Below are positions 1-8,241 of a stretch of DNA of 64,000 nt, one piece after another. A program made the translations under genes and the position numbers. The stretch is from Neorhizobium sp. UBA3556. GTDB lineage: Bacteria > Pseudomonadota > Alphaproteobacteria > Rhizobiales > Rhizobiaceae. The stretch covers positions 1 to 64,000 of the forward strand of contig DFNX01000016.1 of NCBI GenBank assembly GCA_002376235.1, given 5' to 3'. Each line of letters starts with the position of its first letter. The first letter of the stretch is position 1. Under the pieces are notes generated by a model, which did not search any database, was not told the DNA's origin, and saw only the letters and a program-made list of their open reading frames with translations.

Positions 1-16
1 TTCGATCATCGAGTAA
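1..16 (+). CDS. tuf: 3' end of elongation factor Tu gene (partial)
   Basis: The first 16 bases read as the last codons S-I-I-E followed by TAA, which is how bacterial EF-Tu proteins commonly end. A terminator follows at once and the S10 operon comes next. A tuf gene directly before rpsJ is the usual alphaproteobacterial order. Only four residues are visible, so the call rests mainly on context. Confidence 0.55.
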
Positions 17-28
17 TCGATAGGGGCA

Positions 29-68
29 GGGCGGTATCTTCAAGATACCGCCCGCTTCATTTTTTTTA
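29..68 (+). terminator. Rho-independent terminator after tuf
   Basis: A perfect inverted repeat (GGGCGGTATCTT at 29-40 against AAGATACCGCCC at 42-53) folds into a hairpin of about 10 pairs and is followed by a run of eight T (61-68). It closes the preceding unit, so rpsJ probably has its own promoter. Confidence 0.85.
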
Positions 69-331
69 AGCATGTGGCGTATTGCGACTTGCTTATGACA
101 CAAAAACATTGCAAATGGCGCCCAAGCGCGATTTGCGCCTGCTTCGCTTTGGCGATTCAGGAAGTTGCACAAGAATTTAAGGTGGGCCTTCGGGCCTGAA
201 GACTGGAATGGGGTGCCTGCTGGAAGCGGTGCCCTCTTCGATCTTTGAAACCGGTGATCCGCCTTAGGTAAACGAACAACCCGTGCCATCACGTTTGGCT
301 TCGGGAGAACAGAAAACAAGGATAACGTCGA
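69..331 (+). other. S10 operon leader and promoter region
   Basis: No gene is visible between the tuf terminator and rpsJ. The stretch must hold the S10-operon promoter and an untranslated leader. A small stem-loop of the form GGCC-TTCG-GGCC lies near 185-200, and an AAGGA ribosome-binding site lies just before rpsJ. I could not assign -35 and -10 boxes with confidence. Confidence 0.5.
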
Positions 332-640
332 ATGAACGGCCAAAATATCCGCATTCGCCTTAAGGCATTCGATCATCGGATTCTCGACGCTTCTACGCGC
401 GAGATCGTGTCGACGGCGAAGCGCACCGGAGCAAGTGTCCGGGGCCCCGTTCCGCTTCCGACCCGCATCGAGAAGTTTACGGTAAACCGGTCCCCCCACG
501 TCGATAAGAAGAGCCGCGAGCAGTTCGAGATGCGCACGCATAAGCGCCTCCTCGATATCGTTGACCCGACACCGCAGACGGTGGACGCGCTGATGAAGCT
601 CGACCTCGCCGCCGGCGTCGATGTTGAGATCAAGCTCTGA
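332..640 (+). CDS. rpsJ: 30S ribosomal protein S10
   Basis: This 102-residue protein has the S10 beginning ([15 protein letters not shown]) and the conserved PLPT and [12 protein letters not shown] segments. S10 sits in the head of the small subunit and also acts in NusB antitermination. The length is normal for the family. It is the first gene of the S10 operon and is preceded by AAGGA about ten bases before the ATG. rplC follows after 32 bases, with the order expected for bacteria. I am very sure of this call. Confidence 0.99.
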
Positions 641-672
641 GAAATCAGAGCCGATTTGGAAGGATTGAACCG

Positions 673-1314
673 ATGCGTTCAGGTGTAATTGCACAAAAGG
701 TGGGAATGACCCGCGTCTATAACGACGCCGGCGAGCATGTCCCGGTTACCGTATTGCGTCTCGACAGCTGCCAGGTCGTTGCACACCGCACCGTAGAGAA
801 GAACGGCTACACTGCTGTTCAGCTCGGTGCAGGCGTTGCCAAGGTGAAGAACACCTCCAAGGCTATGCGTGGCAACTTTGCTGCTGCAAACGTCGAGCCG
901 AAGTCGAAGCTCGTCGAGTTTCGCGTTTCTGAAGACAACATGATCGAAGTCGGCACCGAGCTGAAGGCTGATCACTTTGCGGCCGGTCAGCTGGTCGACG
1001 TGACTGGTACCTCGATTGGTAAGGGCTTTGCCGGCGCCATGAAGCGCCACAACTTCGGTGGTCTGCGCGCTACCCACGGTGTTTCCGTGTCGCACCGTTC
1101 GCACGGTTCGACTGGTAACAACCAGGATCCGGGCAAGGTCTGGAAGGGCAAGCGTATGGCTGGTCATATGGGTTCGACCCGTATTACCACCCAGAACCTC
1201 GAAGTCGTGTCCACCGACGAAGGCCGCGGCCTGATCCTCGTCAAGGGTGCCGTCCCCGGCTCCAAGGGCGCCTGGATCGTTGTTCGCGACGCCGTCAAGT
1301 CGGCTGCGAAGTAA
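673..1314 (+). CDS. rplC: 50S ribosomal protein L3
   Basis: This 213-residue protein starts MRSGVIAQKVGMTRVY and contains the highly conserved loop NNQDPGKVWKGKRMAGHMG. That loop reaches toward the peptidyl-transferase centre, and its Gln is the residue methylated by PrmB in other bacteria. L3 binds 23S rRNA early in large-subunit assembly. A GGAAGG ribosome-binding site lies about nine bases before the ATG. It is the second gene of the S10 operon and rplD begins 13 bases after its stop. Confidence 0.99.
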   Translation: MRSGVIAQKVGMTRVYNDAGEHVPVTVLRLDSCQVVAHRTVEKNGYTAVQLGAGVAKVKNTSKAMRGNFAAANVEPKSKLVEFRVSEDNMIEVGTELKADHFAAGQLVDVTGTSIGKGFAGAMKRHNFGGLRATHGVSVSHRSHGSTGNNQDPGKVWKGKRMAGHMGSTRITTQNLEVVSTDEGRGLILVKGAVPGSKGAWIVVRDAVKSAAK

Positions 1315-1327
1315 GGGAGCCATTATC

Positions 1328-1948
1328 ATGGAATTCAACGTCAAGACCCTCGAGGGAAAAGACGCCGGCAAGGTTTCCCTGTCCGACGCGATTTTCGGCC
1401 TCGACCCACGCGAGGATATCCTCGCTCGTATGGTTCGCTACCAGCTCGCCAAGAAGCAGCAGGGCACGCATCAGTCGCTGACCCGTGCGGAAGTTTCCCG
1501 CACCGGCGCCAAGATGTTCAAGCAGAAGGGTACGGGCCGCGCTCGTCACCATTCGGCTCGCGCTCCGCAGTTCCGCGGTGGTGGTAAGGCTCACGGCCCG
1601 GTTTCCCGCAGCCACGCCTTCGATCTGCCGAAGAAGGTTCGCGCTCTGGCCCTGCGTCACGCGCTCTCTGCCAAGCTGAAGTCTGAAGACCTGATCGTCA
1701 TCGACGACCTGGTTGCGACCGAAGCAAAGACCAAGGCTCTCGTCGGCACGTTCGCGTCGCTCGGCCTGACCAACGCCCTGGTTATCGGCGGTGCCGAGCT
1801 CGACAGCAACTTCAAGCTCGCAGCCCAGAACATCCCGAACATCGATGTTCTGCCGGTTCAGGGCATCAATGTTTACGACATCCTGCGTCGCGGCAAGCTC
1901 GTGCTTTCCAAGGCTGCGGTTGAAGCCCTCGAGGAGCGTTTCAAGTGA
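1328..1948 (+). CDS. rplD: 50S ribosomal protein L4
   Basis: L4 has 206 residues when started at the ATG at 1328 (MEFNVKTLEGKDAGKVSL). An open frame extends back into rplC, but that extension is shadow sequence and the chosen ATG has GGGAG upstream. The conserved GTGRARHHSARAPQFRGGG loop lines the polypeptide exit tunnel and binds 23S rRNA. In enterobacteria L4 also represses its own operon; no comparable leader structure was recognised here. Its stop codon overlaps the rplW start by 4 bases, which suggests translational coupling. Confidence 0.98.
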   Translation: MEFNVKTLEGKDAGKVSLSDAIFGLDPREDILARMVRYQLAKKQQGTHQSLTRAEVSRTGAKMFKQKGTGRARHHSARAPQFRGGGKAHGPVSRSHAFDLPKKVRALALRHALSAKLKSEDLIVIDDLVATEAKTKALVGTFASLGLTNALVIGGAELDSNFKLAAQNIPNIDVLPVQGINVYDILRRGKLVLSKAAVEALEERFK

Positions 1949-2238
1949 CCGACATTCGCCACTATGATGTGATCGTATCTCCCTCGATCACCGAAAAGTC
2001 GACCCTGCTGTCCGAGCAGAACAAGGTCGTCTTCAACGTCGCCAAGACTGCTTCGAAGCCTGAAATCAAGGCTGCCGTAGAAGCTCTCTTCGGTGTGAAG
2101 GTCACTGACGTCAATACGCTGGTCCGTTTGGGCAAGACGAAGCGCTTCAAGGGCTTCATCGGCAAGCAGAAGGACGTCAAGAAGGCTGTTGTCACCCTGG
2201 CCGAAGGTCAGACGATCGACATCTCCACCGGTCTCTGA
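1945..2238 (+). CDS. rplW: 50S ribosomal protein L23
   Basis: This 97-residue protein has the L23 signature SPSITEKSTLL near the N-terminus and the beta-strand region around NTLVRLGKTKRFKGFIG. L23 stands at the tunnel exit and is the docking site for trigger factor and SRP. The start is a GTG at 1945 that overlaps the rplD stop (GTGA), so the two are probably translated in a coupled manner. Length and position in the operon are normal. Confidence 0.98.
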   Translation: MTDIRHYDVIVSPSITEKSTLLSEQNKVVFNVAKTASKPEIKAAVEALFGVKVTDVNTLVRLGKTKRFKGFIGKQKDVKKAVVTLAEGQTIDISTGL

Positions 2239-2249
2239 GGTAAAGAAAA

Positions 2250-3083
2250 ATGGCACTTAAAAGCTATAATCCGACGACCCCGAGCCAGCGTCAGCTGGTC
2301 ATCGTCGACCGCTCGGGCCTGTGGAAGGGTAAGCCTGTCAAGGCGCTCACCGAGGGTCTTTCCAAGAGCGGCGGCCGCAACAACAACGGCCGCATCACTG
2401 CCCGCTTCATCGGCGGCGGTCATAAGCGTACCTATCGTCTGGTCGACTTCAAGCGTCGCAAGTTCGACGTTGAAGGCACGGTCGAACGTCTGGAATACGA
2501 CCCGAACCGTTCGGCGTTCATCGCGCTCGTCACCTACACGGATGGCGAACAGGCCTATATCATCGCTCCGCAGCGCCTTGCTGCCGGCGACAAGGTCATC
2601 GCTTCCGACAAGGCTGTCGACGTAAAGCCGGGCAACACCATGCCCCTGCAGTACATTCCGGTTGGTTCGATCGTTCATAACGTCGAAATGAAGCCGGGCA
2701 AGGGCGGCCAGATCGCTCGTTCGGCTGGTACCTACGTACAGCTGGTCGGCCGTGATGCCGGCATGGCTATCCTTCGTCTGAACTCTGGCGAGCAGCGCCT
2801 CGTTCCGGGTTCTTGCCTCGCCTCCGTTGGCGCCGTTTCCAATCCGGATCACGGCAACATCAACGACGGCAAGGCCGGCCGCACCGTATGGCGCGGCAAG
2901 CGTCCGCATAACCGCGGCGTTGTCATGAACCCGGTCGACCACCCGCACGGTGGTGGTGAAGGCCGTACCTCGGGTGGCCGTCATCCGGTTTCGCCTTGGG
3001 GCAAGCCCACCAAGGGCAAGCGCACACGTTCGAACAAGTCCACGGACAAGTTCATCATGCGCTCGCGCCACGTGAAGAAGTAA
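2250..3083 (+). CDS. rplB: 50S ribosomal protein L2
   Basis: This 277-residue protein begins MALKSYNPTTPSQR and carries the L2 hallmark HPHGGGEGRTSGGRHP near residue 230. The histidine in that motif is close to the peptidyl-transferase centre. L2 is a primary 23S rRNA-binding protein needed for subunit joining. It lies 11 bases after rplW and 16 before rpsS in the standard S10 operon order. Nothing unusual is visible in length or composition. Confidence 0.99.
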   Translation: MALKSYNPTTPSQRQLVIVDRSGLWKGKPVKALTEGLSKSGGRNNNGRITARFIGGGHKRTYRLVDFKRRKFDVEGTVERLEYDPNRSAFIALVTYTDGEQAYIIAPQRLAAGDKVIASDKAVDVKPGNTMPLQYIPVGSIVHNVEMKPGKGGQIARSAGTYVQLVGRDAGMAILRLNSGEQRLVPGSCLASVGAVSNPDHGNINDGKAGRTVWRGKRPHNRGVVMNPVDHPHGGGEGRTSGGRHPVSPWGKPTKGKRTRSNKSTDKFIMRSRHVKK

Positions 3084-3099
3084 GAGAGGAAGTCGTTCA

Positions 3100-3378
3100 A
3101 TGGCTCGTTCAGTATGGAAAGGTCCGTTTGTTGACGGCTATCTTCTCGCCAAGGCTGAGAAGGTACGTGAAGGCGGCCGCAACGAAGTGATCAAGATGTG
3201 GAGCCGTCGCTCCACCATCCTGCCGCAGTTCGTCGGTCTCACCTTCGGCGTCTACAATGGCTCGAAGCACATCCCGGTTAATGTCAACGAAGACATGGTC
3301 GGTCACAAGTTCGGTGAATTCGCTCCCACCCGGACCTATTACGGTCACGGCGCGGACAAGAAAGCGAAGAGGAAGTAA
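3100..3378 (+). CDS. rpsS: 30S ribosomal protein S19
   Basis: This 92-residue protein starts MARSVWKGPFVDGYLL and holds the conserved TWSRRSTILP-like region (here MWSRRSTILPQFVG) and the GHKFGEFAPTRTYYGH motif. S19 binds the 16S rRNA head together with S13. An AGAGGAAG ribosome-binding site precedes the ATG. rplV begins two bases after its stop, so the pair is tightly coupled. Confidence 0.99.
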   Translation: MARSVWKGPFVDGYLLAKAEKVREGGRNEVIKMWSRRSTILPQFVGLTFGVYNGSKHIPVNVNEDMVGHKFGEFAPTRTYYGHGADKKAKRK

Positions 3379-3380
3379 TC

Positions 3381-3770
3381 ATGGCCAAGGCAAAGACCGA
3401 ACGCCGGCTGAAGGACAATGAAGCACAGGCAGTTGCCCGTACGCTTCGCGTCAGCCCGCAGAAGCTGAACCTGGTTGCCGCCATGATCCGCGGCAAGAAG
3501 GTAGAACGCGCTCTCGCAGAACTCGAGTTCTCGCGCAAGCGCATCTCCGGCACGGTGAAGAAGACCCTCGAGTCTGCTATCGCCAACGCTGAAAACAACC
3601 ATGACCTCGACGTCGACAGCCTGATCGTAGCGGAAGCTTACGTCGGCAAGTCGATCACCATGAAGCGTTTCCACGCTCGTGGTCGCGGCCGCGCATCGCG
3701 CATTGAGAAGCCGTTCGCGCATCTGACGATCGTCGTTCGCGAAGTCGAGGAAAAAGGGGAGGCCGCATAA
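3381..3770 (+). CDS. rplV: 50S ribosomal protein L22
   Basis: This 129-residue protein has the L22 core (RVSPQKLNLVAAMIRGK) and the C-terminal loop residues KRFHARGRGRASRIEKP that line the exit tunnel, the site of macrolide-resistance mutations in other species. Its TAA ends at 3770, the first base of the rpsC ATG, so the two genes overlap by one base. The order matches other S10 operons. Confidence 0.99.
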   Translation: MAKAKTERRLKDNEAQAVARTLRVSPQKLNLVAAMIRGKKVERALAELEFSRKRISGTVKKTLESAIANAENNHDLDVDSLIVAEAYVGKSITMKRFHARGRGRASRIEKPFAHLTIVVREVEEKGEAA

Positions 3771-4504
3771 TGGGCCAGAAAATTAATCCGATCGGTTTCC
3801 GCCTCGGCATTAACCGCACCTGGGACAGCCGTTGGTTCGCCGATAACTCGGAATACGGCCAGCTGCTCCACGAAGACCTGAAGATCCGCGCATACCTCAT
3901 GCAGGAACTGAAGCAGGCCGGTATCGCAAAGGTCGTCATCGAGCGTCCGCACAAGAAGTGCCGCGTTACGATCCACTCGGCTCGCCCGGGTCTGATCATC
4001 GGCAAGAAGGGTGCGGACATCGAGAAGCTTCGCAAGAAGATTGCTACGATGACCAACTCCGAAACGCACCTCAACATCGTTGAAGTGCGCAAGCCGGAAG
4101 TTGACGCGACGCTGGTTGCCCAGTCGATCGCTCAGCAGCTCGAACGCCGCGTGGCTTTCCGCCGTGCGATGAAGCGCGCTGTTCAGTCCGCAATGCGTCT
4201 TGGCGCCGAAGGCATCAAGATCACCTGCGCCGGCCGTCTTGGTGGCGCGGAAATCGCTCGTACCGAATGGTACCGCGAAGGCCGCGTTCCGCTTCACACG
4301 CTGCGTGCAGACATCGACTACGGTACGGCTGAAGCCGAAACCGCATTCGGTATTTGCGGCATCAAGGTCTGGATCTTCAAGGGCGAAATCCTTGAGCACG
4401 ATCCGATGGCTTCCGAACGTCGCGCGCTGGAAGGCGATGCGCAGGGTCCGGCAAGCCGCGACCGTGATCGTGGCGATCGTCGCCGCGAACGCGAAAACGC
4501 TTGA
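3770..4504 (+). CDS. rpsC: 30S ribosomal protein S3
   Basis: S3 has 244 residues here. It begins MGQKINPIGFRLG, has a KH RNA-binding domain with the glycine loop LIIGKKGADIEKLR near residue 80, and ends in a basic tail rich in RD and RE pairs that is typical of alphaproteobacteria. It forms part of the mRNA entry channel and its helicase activity. It overlaps rplV by one base and is followed by a 38-base spacer before rplP. Confidence 0.98.
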   Translation: MGQKINPIGFRLGINRTWDSRWFADNSEYGQLLHEDLKIRAYLMQELKQAGIAKVVIERPHKKCRVTIHSARPGLIIGKKGADIEKLRKKIATMTNSETHLNIVEVRKPEVDATLVAQSIAQQLERRVAFRRAMKRAVQSAMRLGAEGIKITCAGRLGGAEIARTEWYREGRVPLHTLRADIDYGTAEAETAFGICGIKVWIFKGEILEHDPMASERRALEGDAQGPASRDRDRGDRRRERENA

Positions 4505-4542
4505 TTATCGCTGGCGAAAGATAAGCTCGGAGAAGTAAGAAA

Positions 4543-4956
4543 ATGTTGCAGCCAAAGCGTACCAAGTATCGCAAGCAGTTCAAGGGCCGCATCAAGGGCG
4601 TCGCAAAAGGCGGCTTTGACCTGGCATTCGGTGAATTCGGCCTGAAGGCTCAGGAACCGAACCGCGTGAACGCTCGCGAGATCGAAGCGGCCCGCCGCGC
4701 GATCACCCGTTACATGAAGCGCGCGGGTCGAGTATGGATCCGCGTCTTCCCTGACGTCCCGGTTACTGCAAAGCCCACCGAAGTTCGTATGGGTAAGGGT
4801 AAGGGTTCGGTTGAATACTGGGCTTGCAAGGTCAAGCCTGGTCGTATCATGTTCGAGATCGACGGCGTTTCGGAAGAAATCGCGCGCGAGGCACTCCGCC
4901 TCGGTTCTGCCAAGCTCTCGGTCACGACGCGCTTCGTTCAGCGCATCGCAGAGTAA
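4543..4956 (+). CDS. rplP: 50S ribosomal protein L16
   Basis: This 137-residue protein starts MLQPKRTKYRKQFKGR and contains the conserved segments ITRYMKRAGRVWIRVFPD and RMGKGKGSVEYWACKVKPG. L16 organises the A-site region of the large subunit and is needed for late assembly. GGAGAAG lies before the ATG. rpmC follows after 12 bases. All features match the family. Confidence 0.99.
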   Translation: MLQPKRTKYRKQFKGRIKGVAKGGFDLAFGEFGLKAQEPNRVNAREIEAARRAITRYMKRAGRVWIRVFPDVPVTAKPTEVRMGKGKGSVEYWACKVKPGRIMFEIDGVSEEIAREALRLGSAKLSVTTRFVQRIAE

Positions 4957-4968
4957 GGAGAAGGCACG

Positions 4969-5169
4969 ATGAAAGCCGAAGAAGTACGCGGCCTCAGCGC
5001 CGACCAGCTCAAGGACAAGCTTGCTGACCTGAAGAAGGAGCAGTTCAACCTGCGCTTCCAGAAGGCCACCGGCCAGCTCGAGAAGTCCTCGCGTATCACT
5101 GAAGTTCGTAAGGACATCGCTCGCGTGAAAACCATTGCCCGCCAGAAGGCGGCAGAAGCCAAGGCCTAA
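4969..5169 (+). CDS. rpmC: 50S ribosomal protein L29
   Basis: This 66-residue, mostly helical protein begins MKAEEVRGLSADQLKDKL and has the L29 core LKKEQFNLRFQKATGQLE. It binds 23S rRNA near the tunnel exit beside L23. AAGGAGAAG before the start is a strong ribosome-binding site. It lies between rplP and rpsQ as expected at the end of the S10 operon. Confidence 0.98.
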   Translation: MKAEEVRGLSADQLKDKLADLKKEQFNLRFQKATGQLEKSSRITEVRKDIARVKTIARQKAAEAKA

Positions 5170-5180
5170 GGAAAAATAAT

Positions 5181-5417
5181 ATGCCAAAACGCATTCTGCA
5201 GGGCGTTGTCGTTTCCGACAAGAACGAGAAGACCGTTGTTGTCCGCGTCGAGCGCCGCTTCGCTCACCCTCTGCTTCAGAAGACCGTTCGTCGGTCCAAG
5301 AAGTACAAGGCCCATGACGAAAACAACCAGTACAAGGTTGGTGATGTTGTTTCCATCGAGGAATGCGCACCGATCTCCAAGGACAAGCGCTGGACGGTAA
5401 TTGCCGCCCAGGCTTAA
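5181..5417 (+). CDS. rpsQ: 30S ribosomal protein S17
   Basis: This 78-residue protein begins MPKRILQGVVVSDKNEKTVVV and shows the OB-fold pattern of S17, including the conserved VRRSKKYKAHDE and SIEECAPISKDKRW segments. S17 is a primary 16S rRNA-binding protein. It is the last gene before an unusual 246-base structured gap, after which rplN starts. In Escherichia coli this is the boundary between the S10 and spc operons. Confidence 0.98.
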   Translation: MPKRILQGVVVSDKNEKTVVVRVERRFAHPLLQKTVRRSKKYKAHDENNQYKVGDVVSIEECAPISKDKRWTVIAAQA

Positions 5418-5431
5418 GAAGATCAGGAATT

Positions 5432-5469
5432 TCCGCCAGAGTAGGGGGCTGCCCCTTGCGTCTGGCGGA
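5432..5469 (+). terminator. Nested stem-loop between rpsQ and rplN
   Basis: TCCGCCAGA (5432-5440) pairs perfectly with TCTGGCGGA (5461-5469), and a second stem GGGG-CTG-CCCC lies inside the loop. No T-run follows, so it is not a classic terminator. It may be an attenuator, a processing site or an mRNA-stabilising element at the boundary between the S10 and spc units. The rest of the gap to 5663 shows no gene. Confidence 0.45.
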
Positions 5470-5663
5470 GAATCCTGTATGAAGCACGCCACTGGCGTCG
5501 AACGCTCGGAAACGGGCGTTCTTTTGCTTTGAGCGCACGGAAGGTCCCTTTCAGGGAAACCACCTTGGCAAGACCCATCCCGCGCACACTGAAAATCTGT
5601 TCATAGCCGGCTCCACGCGCTTCTGTGTGTGGTGTTCCGGTCATTAGAAAAAGGCGACCTGAT

Positions 5664-6032
5664 ATGATTCAGATGCAAACAAACCTCGACGTGGCGGATA
5701 ATTCCGGCGCACGTCGTGTCATGTGCATCAAGGTGCTGGGCGGCTCCAAGCGCAAGTACGCTTCGGTCGGCGACATTATTGTCGTTTCGATCAAGGAAGC
5801 TATTCCGCGTGGCCGCGTGAAGAAGGGTGACGTGATGAAGGCGGTTGTTGTGCGTACCGCTAAAGACATCCGTCGCGCCGACGGCAGCGTCATCCGCTTC
5901 GATAACAACGCAGCGGTTCTCATCGACAACAAGAAAGAGCCGATCGGCACCCGTATCTTCGGACCGGTTCCGCGCGAACTTCGCGCCAAGAACCACATGA
6001 AGATCATCTCGCTGGCTCCAGAAGTACTGTAA
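5664..6032 (+). CDS. rplN: 50S ribosomal protein L14
   Basis: Starting at the ATG at 5664 gives the usual 122-residue L14 (MIQMQTNLDVADNSGARRVM). The frame stays open upstream to 5625, but the extra residues do not fit the family. L14 lies at the subunit interface and forms bridges with 16S rRNA; it is also the target of the silencing factor RsfS. It is the first gene of the spc segment, and rplX follows after 12 bases. Confidence 0.98.
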   Translation: MIQMQTNLDVADNSGARRVMCIKVLGGSKRKYASVGDIIVVSIKEAIPRGRVKKGDVMKAVVVRTAKDIRRADGSVIRFDNNAAVLIDNKKEPIGTRIFGPVPRELRAKNHMKIISLAPEVL

Positions 6033-6044
6033 GGAGCGGGACCC

Positions 6045-6353
6045 ATGCAGAAGATCAAGAAAGGCGACAACGTCGTCGTACTTACCGGCAAGGACAAGGG
6101 CCGTACCGGTGAAGTTCTCCAGGTTCTGCCGAAGGAAGACCGTGCGGTCGTCCGTGGCATCAACATGGTGAAGCGCCACCAGCGTCAGACGCAGACGGCC
6201 GAAGCTGGCATCATCAACAAGGAAGCATCCATCCACCTGTCGAACATCGCAGTTGCTGCGAAAGACGGTAAGCCGACCCGCGTTGGTTTCTCCGTCGTCG
6301 ACGGTAAGAAGGTGCGTGTAGCCAAGCGTACGGGAGATGTCATCGATGGCTGA
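6045..6353 (+). CDS. rplX: 50S ribosomal protein L24
   Basis: This 102-residue protein begins MQKIKKGDNVVVLTGKDKG, a clear KOW motif, and has the L24 core RGINMVKRHQRQTQT. L24 is one of the two assembly-initiating proteins of the large subunit. Its last codons overlap the start of rplE by 8 bases, so translation of the two is probably coupled. GGAGCGGGA precedes the ATG. Confidence 0.98.
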   Translation: MQKIKKGDNVVVLTGKDKGRTGEVLQVLPKEDRAVVRGINMVKRHQRQTQTAEAGIINKEASIHLSNIAVAAKDGKPTRVGFSVVDGKKVRVAKRTGDVIDG

Positions 6354-6903
6354 GGCAAATTACGAGCCGCGGCTCAAGACCGAATACGTCACCCGCATCC
6401 GTGCAGCACTTCAGGAGCAGTTCTCGTTCGCTAACGAGATGATGATCCCGAAGGTGGATAAGATCGTCATCAACATGGGCGTGGGCGAGGCAACTGCCGA
6501 CTCCAAGAAGCCCACCGTTGCTGCTGCCGATCTGGCTGCCATCGCTGGTCAGAAGCCGGTCATCACTAAGGCCCGCAACTCGATCGCTGGCTTCAAGGTC
6601 CGCGAGCATATGCCGATCGGCGCGAAGGTTACCCTGCGCGGCGCCCGCATGTACGAGTTCATGGATCGCCTGGTCAACATCGCGCTTCCGCGCGTTCGCG
6701 ACTTTCGCGGCCTGAACCCGAAGTCCTTCGACGGCCGTGGCAACTTCGCCATGGGCTTGAAGGAGCACATTGTGTTCCCGGAAATCAACTACGATAAGGT
6801 TGATCAGATGTGGGGCATGGACATCATCGTTTGCACGACGGCGACGTCGGACGACGAAGCTCGGGCTCTTCTGAAAGAGTTCAACTTCCCGTTCCGTGCG
6901 TAA
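6346..6903 (+). CDS. rplE: 50S ribosomal protein L5
   Basis: I start L5 at the ATG at 6346 (MAEANYEPRLKTEY), giving 185 residues. GGGAG lies nine bases upstream, whereas the in-frame ATG at 6337 has no spacing from that site. Conserved features are the VINMGVGEA and RGARMYEFMDRL segments and EINYDKVDQMWGMDI near the end. L5 contacts 5S rRNA and the P-site tRNA. It overlaps rplX by 8 bases. Confidence 0.97.
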   Translation: MAEANYEPRLKTEYVTRIRAALQEQFSFANEMMIPKVDKIVINMGVGEATADSKKPTVAAADLAAIAGQKPVITKARNSIAGFKVREHMPIGAKVTLRGARMYEFMDRLVNIALPRVRDFRGLNPKSFDGRGNFAMGLKEHIVFPEINYDKVDQMWGMDIIVCTTATSDDEARALLKEFNFPFRA

Positions 6904-6936
6904 CCGTAACGACGAGCGTTAAAAAGGAACTACGAT

Positions 6937-7242
6937 ATGGCGAAGACCAGCGCAGTTGAAAAGAACAAGCGCCGCCGCAAGACGGTCGCCGACCATGCCG
7001 CCAAGCGCGCTGCATTGAAGGCAACCATCATGAACCAGGAACTTCCGATCGAAGAACGGTTCAAGGCAACTATCAAGCTCGCTTCCCTGCCGCGCGATGG
7101 CTCGAAGACGCGTATCCGCAACCGTTGCGAAGTCACCGGTCGTCCGCGCGCTTTCTATCGCAAGCTCAAGATGTCGCGTATCGCGCTTCGTGAGCTGGGC
7201 AACCTCGGCAAGGTGCCGGGTATTGTTAAGTCGAGCTGGTAA
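6937..7242 (+). CDS. rpsN: 30S ribosomal protein S14 (zinc-free type)
   Basis: This 101-residue protein has the long, zinc-independent form of S14: the C-terminal region RNRCEVTGRPRAFYRKLKMSR carries only one cysteine instead of the four of the zinc-ribbon form. The common ending GLVKSSW appears here as GIVKSSW. S14 sits in the head of the small subunit. It lies between rplE and rpsH as in other proteobacterial spc operons. Confidence 0.98.
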   Translation: MAKTSAVEKNKRRRKTVADHAAKRAALKATIMNQELPIEERFKATIKLASLPRDGSKTRIRNRCEVTGRPRAFYRKLKMSRIALRELGNLGKVPGIVKSSW

Positions 7243-7254
7243 GGAGATCGTTCG

Positions 7255-7653
7255 ATGACCATGACTGATCCCCTGGGCGATATGCTCACCCGTATCCGCA
7301 ACGGCGCTTCCCGCCGCAAGAACTCCGTCACGACGCCGGCTTCGCGCCTGCGCGCTCGTGTTCTGGATGTTCTGCAGGCCGAAGGCTACATTCGCGGTTA
7401 CACCCAGACCGATTTCGGTAACGGCAAGTCCGAGATTGAAATCGAACTGAAGTACTACGAAGGCGCATCCGTGATCCGTGAGATCGGCCGCGTTTCCAAG
7501 CCGGGCCGCCGAGTTTATGTCTCGGTTAAGTCCATTCCGCAGGTCGCGAACGGCCTCGGCATCACCATCCTTTCGACCCCGAAGGGCGTGATGGCCGATC
7601 ACCAGGCTCGCGAACAGAACGTAGGCGGCGAGGTTCTTTGCTCGGTCTTCTAA
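7255..7653 (+). CDS. rpsH: 30S ribosomal protein S8
   Basis: This 132-residue protein begins MTMTDPLGDMLTRIRNG and ends with the conserved QNVGGEVLCSVF, including the STPKGVMADHQAR signature. S8 binds the central domain of 16S rRNA and in E. coli represses the spc operon through a 16S-like site at the rplX-rplE junction; I did not try to prove such a site here. AAGGAG precedes the start codon. Confidence 0.99.
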   Translation: MTMTDPLGDMLTRIRNGASRRKNSVTTPASRLRARVLDVLQAEGYIRGYTQTDFGNGKSEIEIELKYYEGASVIREIGRVSKPGRRVYVSVKSIPQVANGLGITILSTPKGVMADHQAREQNVGGEVLCSVF

Positions 7654-7695
7654 GACTGGGCAAGGATCTCCATAACGGACAGACAGGATAACAAA

Positions 7696-8229
7696 ATGTC
7701 TCGTATCGGTAAAAAGCCCGTTCCGGTTCCTGCAGGCGTAACGGCTTCGGTCGACGGCCAGAAGATCACCGCGAAGGGCCCGAAGGGCGAACTCGTCTTC
7801 GTTGCTAACGACGAAGTCAAGGTTGAGCTGAATGACAACGCTGTTTCGGTGACCCCGGTCAACGATTCCAAGGATGCTCGTTCCAAGTGGGGCATGTCCC
7901 GCACGATGGTCGAGAACATCTTCAAGGGCGTTAAGGACGGTTACGAGCGCAAGCTCGAAATCAACGGCGTCGGTTACCGCGCTTCCATGCAGGGCAAAAA
8001 CCTGCAGCTGGCTCTCGGTTTCTCGCACGACGTAGTCTATGAAGCCCCTGAGGGCATCACCATTGCCGTGCCGAAGCCGACGGAAATCATCGTCTCCGGC
8101 ATCAATAAACAGCAGGTCGGTCAGGTTGCAGCGGAAATCCGCGAATACCGCGGTCCCGAGCCCTACAAGGGCAAAGGCGTCAAGTACGCCGAGGAACGGA
8201 TCGTCCGCAAGGAAGGCAAGAAGAAGTAA
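7696..8229 (+). CDS. rplF: 50S ribosomal protein L6
   Basis: This 177-residue protein begins MSRIGKKPVPVPAGV and has two related L6 domains, ending with the signature EYRGPEPYKGKGVKYAEE. L6 lies near the sarcin-ricin loop and the factor-binding site. rplR starts 12 bases after its stop. The length and order are those of a standard spc operon. Confidence 0.99.
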   Translation: MSRIGKKPVPVPAGVTASVDGQKITAKGPKGELVFVANDEVKVELNDNAVSVTPVNDSKDARSKWGMSRTMVENIFKGVKDGYERKLEINGVGYRASMQGKNLQLALGFSHDVVYEAPEGITIAVPKPTEIIVSGINKQQVGQVAAEIREYRGPEPYKGKGVKYAEERIVRKEGKKK

Positions 8230-8241
8230 GGACGCGGAACA

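Noticed and set aside
69..331. A named promoter for the S10 operon
   Set aside because: A promoter must exist, but no -35/-10 pair with good spacing stands out, so I only describe the region.
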